The notes beneath the pieces are model-generated. The model ran no database searches and was not told the origin of the DNA. It worked only from the letters and a program-made list of their open reading frames with translations. A DNA stretch of 64,000 nt, from contig JBHJGP010000006.1 of the NCBI GenBank assembly GCA_050331695.1, positions 1 through 64,000 on the forward strand, read 5' to 3'. The stretch comes from JBHJGP01 sp050331695. Lineage in GTDB: Bacteria > Pseudomonadota > Alphaproteobacteria > Geminicoccales > Geminicoccaceae. Both the position numbers and the translations under genes were made by a program. Below are positions 1-8,379 of the stretch, one piece after another (the first letter of the stretch is position 1; every line of letters starts with the position of its first letter).

Positions 1-1192
1 GCCGGAAGCCGACGGCGTCGACGGCGGCCTGCCGGCCAACACGGCCCCGGTGGCGACCGACGACAGCGCCAGCACCGATCAGGACGTGCCGCTCATCATC
101 CCGGTCGCCGACCTGCTGGCCAACGACAGCGACGGTGACGGCGATCCGATCGACCTTGACAGCTTCGCTCAAGCCGCCAACGGCAGCGTCACCGACAATG
201 GCGACGGCACCCTGACCTACACCCCCAACGCCGGTTTCAGCGGAGACGACAGCTTCAGCTACACAGTAACAGACGGAATAGACAGCGACATGGCCACGGT
301 AGATATCAACGTTTCGCAAAACGATCCGGCGGGCGAAGCTAGCAGTGCGATCCTGTCCGATGATTTCAGTGGCTCGGGGCTGGAGAGTTTTTGGTCGAGC
401 CAAGGTCCGGCCGGTAATTCTTCACTCGGTGCGGCGGGGGGCGAGGCCTATCTCGAGCTCGCGGTGCCCCAAGGCAATTTTGATGTCTGGAACGAAAATC
501 GCGGTCACCGATTGCTGCAGGCCACCGACAATACCGACTTCCAGGTCGAAGCCCGCTTCCTGACCACGCCCAGCGAACGCCATCAGATCCAGGGCATCCT
601 GATCGAACAGGATGCCGACAATTGGATCCGCTTCGACACCTATTATGACGGCAGCCGGCTCAGGGTCTTTGCCGCCATCACCACCGACGGTAGCTCCGAT
701 CGGGTCATCAATCGGAAAATCGATCCCGGCGAAGCCGACTACCTCCAGCTCACCCGCAGCGGCGACGACTGGACGCTCACCTATTCCGGCGACGGCCAAA
801 ACTGGACCCAGGCCGCCTCCTTCACCCATGCGATGACCGTCGCCGCGGTCGGGCCGTTCGCCGGCGCCACACGGTTCGCACCGGACGGCTACACCGCCCA
901 GGTGGACTATTTCTTCAACACCGCATCGCCGATCGTGCCGGAAGACGACGGCGTCGACGGCGGCCTGCCGGCCAACACGGCCCCGGTGGCGACCGACGAC
1001 AGCGCCAGCACCGATCAGGACGTGCCGCTCATCATCCCGGTCGCCGACCTGCTGGCCAACGACAGCGACGGTGTCGGCGATCCGATCGACCTTGACAGCT
1101 TCGCTCATGCCGCCAACGGCAGCGTCACCGACAATGGCGACGGCACCCTGACCTACACCCCCAACGCCGGTTTCAGCGGAGACGACAGCTTC
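1..1192 (+). repeat. Near-identical in-frame 936-bp direct repeat inside the RTX gene
   Basis: Bases 1-256 and 937-1192 align with only a handful of differences, for example c/a at base 9, a/t in 'ggtgacggcg' versus 'ggtgtcggcg', and 'caagccg' versus 'catgccg'. The offset is 936 bp (312 codons), so the duplicated unit is one tandem-95 repeat plus one DUF1349-type domain. Identity falls off after base ~256/1192. The window starts inside one copy, so more copies may lie upstream. Confidence 0.85.
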
Positions 1193-3820
1193 GACTACAC
1201 CATCACCGATGGAACCGACACGGACACCGGCACGGTCATGGTCACCGTTACCAGCGACAGCGCACCGGCCAACACAGCCCCGGTGGCGGTGGATGACGAG
1301 ATCAATACCGACGAAGACGTGCCGGTGATCATCCCGATCGCGGATCTGTTGTCGAACGACACCGATGCCGACAATGACACGCTGGACCTCGACGGCTTCG
1401 GCCAACCGACGAACGGCAGCGTCACCGACAATGGTGACGGGACGCTGACCTACACGCCGGACATCGGTTTCAGCGGCGGTGACAGCTTCGGCTATACGGT
1501 GACTGACGGAATCGATACCGACACAGCTACCGTCAATCTCACAGTCGTCGCGGCCGACGCGCCGCCTCCTACCGGTGGCTCGATCCAATCAGATGATTTC
1601 AACAGCTGGAACCTGGACCCGTCGCTGTGGACGGTTGGGCTTCCGAGCGATTTGGCGAGTGTCCAGTTGCTGGGCACGGGGACCGGCGATGCAGCCCTTT
1701 CTCTTTCGGTACCCAAAGGCGACTTCGACTTGGGCGGTGCCAAACGCAACGAAATTCATGCGCTTCAAGCCGCCTCGGACGAAGATTTCTCGCTTCAAGC
1801 CGGCCTGAAGACCACCCCAAGCGAGAAACACCAGTCACAGGGGATATTGGTCGAGCAGGACAGCGACACCTGGATCCGGTTCGACACCTTGTCCGATGGC
1901 AACAAGCAGTTCGTCCATGTCGTGGCGACGGTCAACGACGTATCGACCGATATCTTTAGGGCACGGGTCCCTAATGAATCGGTTCAGGATTTGCGGGTCG
2001 ATCGATCGGGCGACACCTGGACGGTGAGCTACTCCGAGGACGGACAAACCTGGACGTCGGTCGGTTCGTTTGACCAAGCGCTGAGCGTTAACGCCGTCGG
2101 CCCCTTTGCCACAGCCACCAAATCCGCGCCCGGCTTCACCGCTGAGTTCGACTACTTCTTCAATCGAGCCGCACCCATTTCAAACGAAGACCAGGGCACA
2201 CCGCCGGCGGATACGGTGGCTCCGCTCATCCAGGCGGTACGGCCCGACTACCAGGACGACCAAAACGCCCAAATCTCGTTCGTGACCGACGAGCCAACGA
2301 CGGTCGCTGTCCGCTACGGCCTGACCCCAGCACTCGAGCTTGGGACGATTGTCGTGTCGAACCCGAGCCATGATCACAGCGTGGCGCTAGACGATTTGGC
2401 TCTCAACCAAGACATTTTCTATGAGATCACGGCCACTGATGGGGTCAATCAAACGTCAACATTTGACGGATCGTTCAGCCATCGGCCGGCGATCTTCCTT
2501 TGGTATGGCGAGGAACAGACGTTCGGCGAGCCGGGGGAGGCGCAGCAGTGGGTCAACCTCCTCGGCAATGTCTCGGGTGCCGTCGACGAGCTGACCTATT
2601 CGCTCAATGGCGGTGCGGAACGCAATCTGACGGTCGGCGCGAACACCACGCGTCTGCCGGGTCAAGGCGACTTCAACGTCGACATCGACTACGCCGAACT
2701 CGACGGCTCGGCGGTCGATGACGTCGTGACGATCAAAGCCGAGATGATCAGCGGCGAGATCATCACCCAGGACGTCGTGGTCCGCTATGAAGACGGTGAC
2801 AAATGGGATCCCAACTACACCTTGGATTGGGGATCGGTCGACAAGATCAATGACGCGGTCCAGGTGGTTGACGGCCTGTGGAGCCACGACGCCGCGGGCG
2901 CGAGACCGGCGCTTCCGGGCTACGACCGTGTGCTCGCGCTGGGTGACAAGCACTGGGACAATTTCGAGGCCGAGTTCAAGGTGACCACCCATGACGTGGC
3001 AGCGGCACTCACCGGCGAACTGGGTTTTGGGCTTTTGTGGAACGGCCATACGGACGAGCCCGTTGCCGGTCGCCAGCCCAAGGTCGGTTGGGAACCCCAC
3101 GCGGCGCTGATCCATCGACGGGGCAAATTCGCGATCCACCAATACAGCGAGTTTTCCGAGGAACTGGACGTTGCCGATTTCGATCTGCAGGACGACAAAA
3201 CCTATCAGGTTAAGCTTCAGATCGAGCAAGCCAACGCCATCGATCGAACCTACCGCCTGAAGGTCTGGGAGGAGGGCGATCCAGAACCGGGTGCCTGGTT
3301 ATTGGAAGGTACCGAGGACTTCACCGCGCCGGTCACCGGCTCGCTCTACCTCAACGCTCACTTCATGGATGTGACTTTTGGCGATGTCCAGATCAACGAG
3401 ATTACCGGAAACGACATCTTGATCGGCGAAGACGGTAACGATCAGCTTCTGGCGTTTGACTTCGGCCAGGGTGACAGCGGAGCGGCCGAGACCGATGTGT
3501 TCGTCGGCGGTGGCGGAAGCGATACCTTTGTTCTCGGCGATGTCAGTGGCGCTTTCTACGATGATGGGGATCCTTCAAGTGAAGGGCTCGAGGACTACGG
3601 GCTCATCTGGGACTTCGAGAGTGGCAGCGATGAGCTCATCTTGGCCGGCAGCGCGGATGATTACCTCATCGGGGCCGGACCCAGCGGTCTGCCGAGCGGA
3701 ACAGGGGTGTATCTCAACAATGGTTCCGGCCCGGACGAACTGGTCGGCGTCCTGAACGGGATCGCCAGCTTTGATCTTCTCGGAGACGACGTCAGTTACG
3801 TTTCGACGGCTGTTGCTTGA
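2..3820 (+). CDS. RTX-type secreted repeat protein with lectin-like modules (5' partial)
   Basis: The reading frame is open from the first bases, so the true start lies outside the window; about 1272 residues are visible. Modules in order: a cadherin-like 'tandem-95' repeat (nt ~32-320), a concanavalin-like DUF1349-type domain (~350-930), two more tandem-95 repeats (~980-1250, ~1270-1550), a second DUF1349-type domain (~1585-2170), Ig/fibronectin-like segments (~2210-2790), a LamG-like domain (~2800-3390), and a short glycine/aspartate-rich RTX tract ('GNDILIGEDGNDQLL', then 'GGGGSDTF') before a serralysin-like C-terminus. The RTX tract and acidic composition suggest type I secretion and calcium binding, hence a surface or matrix adhesin next to a polysaccharide locus (inference). 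Bases 1-256 and 937-1192 are nearly identical. The 3' end overlaps the convergent glycosyltransferase gene by 29 bp. Confidence 0.85.
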   Translation, partial: PEADGVDGGLPANTAPVATDDSASTDQDVPLIIPVADLLANDSDGDGDPIDLDSFAQAANGSVTDNGDGTLTYTPNAGFSGDDSFSYTVTDGIDSDMATVDINVSQNDPAGEASSAILSDDFSGSGLESFWSSQGPAGNSSLGAAGGEAYLELAVPQGNFDVWNENRGHRLLQATDNTDFQVEARFLTTPSERHQIQGILIEQDADNWIRFDTYYDGSRLRVFAAITTDGSSDRVINRKIDPGEADYLQLTRSGDDWTLTYSGDGQNWTQAASFTHAMTVAAVGPFAGATRFAPDGYTAQVDYFFNTASPIVPEDDGVDGGLPANTAPVATDDSASTDQDVPLIIPVADLLANDSDGVGDPIDLDSFAHAANGSVTDNGDGTLTYTPNAGFSGDDSFDYTITDGTDTDTGTVMVTVTSDSAPANTAPVAVDDEINTDEDVPVIIPIADLLSNDTDADNDTLDLDGFGQPTNGSVTDNGDGTLTYTPDIGFSGGDSFGYTVTDGIDTDTATVNLTVVAADAPPPTGGSIQSDDFNSWNLDPSLWTVGLPSDLASVQLLGTGTGDAALSLSVPKGDFDLGGAKRNEIHALQAASDEDFSLQAGLKTTPSEKHQSQGILVEQDSDTWIRFDTLSDGNKQFVHVVATVNDVSTDIFRARVPNESVQDLRVDRSGDTWTVSYSEDGQTWTSVGSFDQALSVNAVGPFATATKSAPGFTAEFDYFFNRAAPISNEDQGTPPADTVAPLIQAVRPDYQDDQNAQISFVTDEPTTVAVRYGLTPALELGTIVVSNPSHDHSVALDDLALNQDIFYEITATDGVNQTSTFDGSFSHRPAIFLWYGEEQTFGEPGEAQQWVNLLGNVSGAVDELTYSLNGGAERNLTVGANTTRLPGQGDFNVDIDYAELDGSAVDDVVTIKAEMISGEIITQDVVVRYEDGDKWDPNYTLDWGSVDKINDAVQVVDGLWSHDAAGARPALPGYDRVLALGDKHWDNFEAEFKVTTHDVAAALTGELGFGLLWNGHTDEPVAGRQPKVGWEPHAALIHRRGKFAIHQYSEFSEELDVADFDLQDDKTYQVKLQIEQANAIDRTYRLKVWEEGDPEPGAWLLEGTEDFTAPVTGSLYLNAHFMDVTFGDVQINEITGNDILIGEDGNDQLLAFDFGQGDSGAAETDVFVGGGGSDTFVLGDVSGAFYDDGDPSSEGLEDYGLIWDFESGSDELILAGSADDYLIGAGPSGLPSGTGVYLNNGSGPDELVGVLNGIASFDLLGDDVSYVSTAVA

Positions 3821-4946
3821 GCGAGCCCAGTATCGCCTCCAGTCGATCACCGAACGCGTCCCAATTCAGCCGGGCGTGGTAGTCGTCGAGGCATGCGTTC
3901 GCCAGTGAGACGAGACGTTCAGGCGAACGATAGAGATCGGCCAGAATGTCAGCGTAGGCACAAGCCTCTGCATGGGCCGGCAGCGTAAAACCGGTCTTGC
4001 CGTGGGTGACGATTGTGGGAATGCCGCCGACGGCGGTCGTGAGAGCCGGTACGCCAAATCCGGCGGCCTCACAAAAAGTCATGCCGTAATTCTCGGCCCT
4101 CGACGGAACGAACAACAGGTGAGCTTGACCGAAGAGGGTGGTCAGCCGGGCGAGTTGGTCTGAAGCCCGCTTGTCCAGGAGGCCGTGAACCCGCGTCCAG
4201 GAAGGTGTTTGGTATGGGAGTTTGGCCACACCGACGATGTCGAGCTCGACGGGAATGCCGCGTCTCCGCGCATCGGTGCAGGCGTCGAGTACGATATCGC
4301 CACCTTTGCGATGCCAGTCTCTGCCGACAAACAAGATGTTGAGACGATCAGAAGCGCGGTTGCGAACCATCGTTCGTGCCTGGTCCTTCGCCGGCGGCTG
4401 TAGGTTGGAGCCAAAGGGCACAATGTGTAGGCGTTCAGGGTCGGCGGCATAGGCCGTGACCGCGCTTTCCGCCGCCCAGCTGGAAGGAAATATCGCCGCC
4501 GCGCAGCGCGTGAGAACGCGCTGTTCCTGATCGTGCCCCTGCTCGACATACTCGGCGGCACAGTTCTCGAAACTATCGTAGAAATCAAGAACGTTGGCGA
4601 ATGTCGCGTCCGCGAAGTAGACGACAGGCAGGTCGGTCTCCAAATGGGCCAGGACGTGAGATCCCGGTGCCATGATGAGATCCGCGTCTGCATGCTTGGT
4701 TCGACGTACGACCTGCCTGGCCAAGCTCCTCAGATAGAGCGGCTCGCGGTCGGGTCGGTAGATCGAGCCCTGATATCGGTGGGGCAGATACTTCCAGGCA
4801 AACAGGTAACGCCAATGCTGTTCTAGGGGAAATGCTCGAACCACCTGGTGACCCAGGCGTTCGAGTTGGCGGAGCACGGCGTAGGGACGGCCGGATTGGA
4901 CATTGATGTTTTCGGCGTCCCCTTCATACGCGTAGATTATTTTCAT
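3792..4946 (-). CDS. Glycosyltransferase family 4
   Basis: This 384-residue cytosolic or membrane-associated enzyme is predicted to transfer a sugar from a nucleotide-sugar donor onto a polysaccharide precursor. It has the GT-B two-lobe layout. The C-terminal Glycos_transf_1 lobe contains 'NILFVGRDWHRKGG' (about residue 210) and the E-x7-E donor-binding motif 'ENYGMTFCE' (about residue 290), followed by 'GVPALTTAVGGIP'. There is no signal peptide or clear TM segment. Its start lies 23 bp inside the upstream glycosyltransferase gene (4924-6201), so the two are probably translated together. It converges on the RTX gene with a 29-bp overlap. Donor and acceptor cannot be deduced. Confidence 0.9.
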   Translation of the reverse strand: MKIIYAYEGDAENINVQSGRPYAVLRQLERLGHQVVRAFPLEQHWRYLFAWKYLPHRYQGSIYRPDREPLYLRSLARQVVRRTKHADADLIMAPGSHVLAHLETDLPVVYFADATFANVLDFYDSFENCAAEYVEQGHDQEQRVLTRCAAAIFPSSWAAESAVTAYAADPERLHIVPFGSNLQPPAKDQARTMVRNRASDRLNILFVGRDWHRKGGDIVLDACTDARRRGIPVELDIVGVAKLPYQTPSWTRVHGLLDKRASDQLARLTTLFGQAHLLFVPSRAENYGMTFCEAAGFGVPALTTAVGGIPTIVTHGKTGFTLPAHAEACAYADILADLYRSPERLVSLANACLDDYHARLNWDAFGDRLEAILGSLKQQPSKRN

Positions 4947-6201
4947 CGGTCGCCTCCCGATGTTCGGGAGTCATGTCCCTGATGATGAAATCATAGATCT
5001 CAAGCAGCTTGCTGGCATGGGCGGCGCGGGTTGGCGGATCACGCCAGTAGGCCTCAAAGGCATTCACACCCATCTGCTCCGCCACATCGTCATCGCCCAG
5101 CCGGCGGATCGCAGAAACCAGTCCTTCGAGATCTCCGGGGTCAAATCGAAAACCCGTCATTCCGTCGTCAATCAATTCATGTGCAGCGGTCGCCCGGCTG
5201 ACAATCGCGGGCACCCCTCGAGCTATGGCCTCGGCGACCACCAAACCGCTAGTCTCATTCCACAAGGAAGGAAAAACCAGACCTCTCGCCCGGCTGAGCG
5301 CTTGCTCGACATCGGATCTTTGTCCCCATCCGAGGAGGCGGGCCTCCGGGTAGGCCGCTCGGATGGCGGTCTCCTCGGGACCGGTACCAAGAAACGTTGC
5401 CGCGACCCCCGCGATCGCGGCAGCCTTGGCGAAAAGGACCGGCTCCTTCTCGGGTGTGAGACGGCCGAGAAACAGGAACTCCTGGTTTCCGCGAACATTC
5501 ACCGCTGGCTTCCGCGCCATATCTATGGGATTGGCGACAACGAAATGCCGGCCCGCCTCGGTGAGAAAAGGTTCAGCAATCTTCCGGGCGAACCCGCTCA
5601 CATGGACGATATCGATCGGCCGGGTGCCCGGGCAGCCTGTGATGGCGCGTTCGACACCCACCTGTCTGGCAAGACGCACAACCTTGTGCGCATAGCTTCT
5701 TGAGTCGCAATTGGACATGATACAGTTGGTGGACATGGGTCTATTGCTACAGGGATGCCTGCGCGGAAAGTCAAAATAATTGCCGTTCGGGCAAGCCAGG
5801 AAATAATCGTGCATTGAGACTATGCAGGGATGACCCGATCGACGTGCAGCGGCGAGTGCACTGGGGCTGAACGCTTTGGTCCATTGGTGAAAGTGAACAA
5901 TCGTTTGACCGAACGGCAATGTAGCCAGCAGCTCCCCAAGACGCCGGCCGGCCCGGTTGTTCCAGATCGCTGCGACCGCGCCTCGAAGCGGATTTTTCGC
6001 CCAAACGTCGTCGATGTCGAGGCAATGCGGCTCAACCATCGGGTGCTGAAGCGCATCGCTGAGCGGTGGGATGGCGTAGGCGAAGATGACCTGCACCCCG
6101 TGGGCCGCAAGTCCGATCGCGCTTTCGATCGCGACCTTGGCGGCACCACCGTTTTCCGTTCCGAAGTCACTGACAACCACGACCTTCAGGGGCTCAGCCA
6201 T
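4924..6201 (-). CDS. Glycosyltransferase family 4
   Basis: A GT-B enzyme of 425 residues. The N-terminal lobe starts 'VVVVSDFGTENGGAAKVA', which is typical of GT4 acceptor-binding lobes. A Cys-containing segment near residues 125-170 ('HDYFLACPNGNYFDF', then several Cys) occurs in polysaccharide GT4 enzymes that carry this insert. The C-terminal lobe has 'FLGRLTPEKEP' and the E-x7-E motif 'ETSGLVVAE'. The ATG at 6201 is inside a palindromic ccatgg that also holds the start of the divergent GT2 gene at 6200. The 3' end overlaps the next glycosyltransferase by 23 bp, indicating an operon. Specificity is unknown. Confidence 0.9.
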   Translation of the reverse strand: MAEPLKVVVVSDFGTENGGAAKVAIESAIGLAAHGVQVIFAYAIPPLSDALQHPMVEPHCLDIDDVWAKNPLRGAVAAIWNNRAGRRLGELLATLPFGQTIVHFHQWTKAFSPSALAAARRSGHPCIVSMHDYFLACPNGNYFDFPRRHPCSNRPMSTNCIMSNCDSRSYAHKVVRLARQVGVERAITGCPGTRPIDIVHVSGFARKIAEPFLTEAGRHFVVANPIDMARKPAVNVRGNQEFLFLGRLTPEKEPVLFAKAAAIAGVAATFLGTGPEETAIRAAYPEARLLGWGQRSDVEQALSRARGLVFPSLWNETSGLVVAEAIARGVPAIVSRATAAHELIDDGMTGFRFDPGDLEGLVSAIRRLGDDDVAEQMGVNAFEAYWRDPPTRAAHASKLLEIYDFIIRDMTPEHREATDENNLRV

Positions 6202-7132
6202 GGCTAGCGACGCGCCGACATTGGAAGATTACCAGGACTTGCGCGCGCGGCCGTTCGGGACGAATGGCCGAGGCGCTGCCGCTCTCGACCGACCCAGGGT
6301 CACGATTATCACGGTCGTCTTCAATGCCCGACAGACCATCGAGCGGACGATCGATAGCGTTCAGGAGCAGGACTTCCAGGATTTCGAACATGTCATTGTG
6401 GACGGCGGCTCGTCTGACGGCACTCAGGACGTGCTTCGAGCCCGCGTGCGTCCTCACGACATCTGGATCAGCGAGCCTGATCGCGGGATCAGCGATGCGT
6501 TTAACAAGGGTGTGGCATTGGCGAGGGGCGACGCCGTTCAGTTCCTTAATGCTGATGACTGGCTGTCTTCCGGTCAATTGGCAATCGCCGTGGATGCGAT
6601 GGACGCAACGGATGCAGACTTCGTCTTCGGCGATCTTATATTTCACCAGGCAGGCAAACCGGCGTTCCGTTACAGAGGCGAGCCAGACTATGCTCGCTGG
6701 ATCCACCGCCACATGCCCCCCCTCAACCATCCTACGGCGCTGATCAAACGGCAGGCCTTCGAGCGAGTAGGTCTCTTCGACCTCAACTATCGATGCGCCA
6801 TGGACTATGAATGGTTCTTGCGCCTGCACGTTGCCGGTGGGCAGGGTGTCTATATCCCGGAACTTGTCGGCAACATGACGCACGAAGGCGTCTCCAATAT
6901 CAATTATCAACAAACATTCCGTGAAGTCGAAAGAATTGCCGTCGCTTACGGGCGTCCCGCTGCTCTTGCCAGAGTGGACAGTATATTGCGTTTCGCCAAA
7001 ACAACGTTTGGAAAACATTTGGAAAAACGAGCCGCGCCGCTCTACAAATTTGTAAGGGCACGGCTCAACCACTCTTATCAGCCGCTTTCGGTAGCCGAAA
7101 CGGGGCTTCGCGACGCCGAAAGCGACCGGTAG
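6200..7132 (+). CDS. Glycosyltransferase family 2 (WcaA/WfgS-like)
   Basis: The product is a 310-residue GT-A fold transferase. It shows 'TIITVVFNARQTIERTIDSV', 'VIVDGGSSDGT', 'ISEPDRGISDAFNKG' and the DxD-type 'FLNADDW', all diagnostic of GT2 enzymes similar to colanic-acid WcaA. I chose the ATG at 6200 (MASDAPTLED) over the longer frame from 6086 because the extension is low-complexity and lies wholly inside the opposite gene, and 'aggggc' sits about 8 nt upstream. It is the only plus-strand gene within the polysaccharide cluster. It starts base-for-base against the divergent GT4 gene and its 3' end overlaps the convergent GT4 gene by 55 bp. AT-richer codons near the C-terminus may reflect separate acquisition (weak). 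Confidence 0.88.
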   Translation: MASDAPTLEDYQDLRARPFGTNGRGAAALDRPRVTIITVVFNARQTIERTIDSVQEQDFQDFEHVIVDGGSSDGTQDVLRARVRPHDIWISEPDRGISDAFNKGVALARGDAVQFLNADDWLSSGQLAIAVDAMDATDADFVFGDLIFHQAGKPAFRYRGEPDYARWIHRHMPPLNHPTALIKRQAFERVGLFDLNYRCAMDYEWFLRLHVAGGQGVYIPELVGNMTHEGVSNINYQQTFREVERIAVAYGRPAALARVDSILRFAKTTFGKHLEKRAAPLYKFVRARLNHSYQPLSVAETGLRDAESDR

Positions 7133-8379
7133 AGCTTTTCAAGCTTCTCAATCATCCGGTCGACGGTGAACCGGGCAGCACTTCCGCGGCCGCGTTCACC
7201 CATCCGGCGGCGCTGTTCCGGATCATTGCCGAGGTCCATAAGCCGCCGGGCCAGGGCCTGATCATCGTCATGAGGGACCACAAATCCTTCCACGCCGTCC
7301 TGAACCGCGTCGGACACGCCCGCCACAGGTGTGCAGATCACCGGCACACCGGCTTTCAGCGTCTCCAACAAGACGTAAGAGAAACCCTCATATTGGCTGG
7401 GCATCGCCAAAATATCGAAATCCGGTATCCACTGGCGCGCATTCTGGTAACCGCACCATGAAAAATACTCCCTCAGATCGAGATCCGTCAGTTTCTGCTC
7501 AAGGTTCGATCGAAATGGTCCGTCTCCCAACATTACAAAGTGAAAGTCTTTGCGGCACCGCAGCAAATGAATAGCCGCGTCTACCAAGCGCTGGGGGGCT
7601 TTTTGCTGGTCCATGCGCCCGACGAAGCCAACGACGACGGTCTCTTCTGACAGGCCCAATCGGCGTCGTACGTCAACTTTAGGCTGTTCAAACGTGTCGT
7701 CCGATAATCCATTGTGGATTGTGTCCAACCGTGCTTCGCGGATGCCCAGGTGCCGAGCGTGTGCAAGTTCAGCTTCGCTCGTGCAAACTATACAGCTCGT
7801 CATCCACGCCAAACCTTTCTCCACAGATCTGTAGAGAATACGGTTCGCGAGGGAGAGGTCAGGTTTGCTTGTTACGAAGGAATGAGGGGAGTAGAGGACC
7901 GGACGGCGGACAAACAAGCCTGACAGTCTGGCGTATAGTCCACCTTTGGAACTGTGACCGTGGATCACGTCGAACGGGCCGTGTCGGCGTATCAGAGCGA
8001 GGACCTCTCGGAGGACCTTTAGGTCGGTCCAATGGGGTCCGATCTTTGCCGGCAGGCTTTTTCTCACCAGTCCTGGGAGCCGGTCGAGTTCATCGACCAG
8101 GCGCTGTTCGAAACGAAGCGAAGAGTGGATTAGGAGCACATGGTGCCCGCGACCGATCAAAGCTTGAGCGAGGTCCACCACGTGACGACCAACACCGGTG
8201 ATGAGGGTTTCCGAAATCAGGCAGACGCGCAGACCTGTCTCGCCGCCGACCAAGTCATCAGCCGAGATGCGGCTCTCTGCTGTTCCAGGGTGAACAGCTT
8301 CGTGGTGGGAACGCACCGCGCCCCTATGTTCCCCCTCGAGGAGGTTCGGTTGCACTTGTTGCCGCATGGTACCGTTCAA
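7078..8379 (-). CDS. Glycosyltransferase family 4
   Basis: This GT4 enzyme (433 residues) has an N-terminal extension of about 45 residues, then 'LRVCLISETLITGVGRHVVDLAQAL', the glycine-rich opening of the acceptor lobe. 'VVGFVGRMDQQKAP' opens the donor lobe, and 'EGFSYVLLE' is the E-x7-E motif followed by 'GVPVICTPVAG'. It presumably adds one residue of the repeat unit at the cytosolic face of the membrane. Its ATG overlaps the stop of the upstream Wzc-like gene (ATGA at 8376-8379), indicating translational coupling. The 3' end overlaps the convergent GT2 gene by 55 bp. Confidence 0.9.
   Translation of the reverse strand: MNGTMRQQVQPNLLEGEHRGAVRSHHEAVHPGTAESRISADDLVGGETGLRVCLISETLITGVGRHVVDLAQALIGRGHHVLLIHSSLRFEQRLVDELDRLPGLVRKSLPAKIGPHWTDLKVLREVLALIRRHGPFDVIHGHSSKGGLYARLSGLFVRRPVLYSPHSFVTSKPDLSLANRILYRSVEKGLAWMTSCIVCTSEAELAHARHLGIREARLDTIHNGLSDDTFEQPKVDVRRRLGLSEETVVVGFVGRMDQQKAPQRLVDAAIHLLRCRKDFHFVMLGDGPFRSNLEQKLTDLDLREYFSWCGYQNARQWIPDFDILAMPSQYEGFSYVLLETLKAGVPVICTPVAGVSDAVQDGVEGFVVPHDDDQALARRLMDLGNDPEQRRRMGERGRGSAARFTVDRMIEKLEKLYRSLSASRSPVSATESG

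Noticed and set aside
1..1192. CRISPR or tandem-repeat array
   Set aside because: The repeat is an in-frame coding duplication of 936 bp, not short spaced repeats.
422..1588. 388-codon minus-strand open frame
   Set aside because: Antisense shadow of the RTX protein's repeats; no recognisable domain and R/V/G-rich composition.
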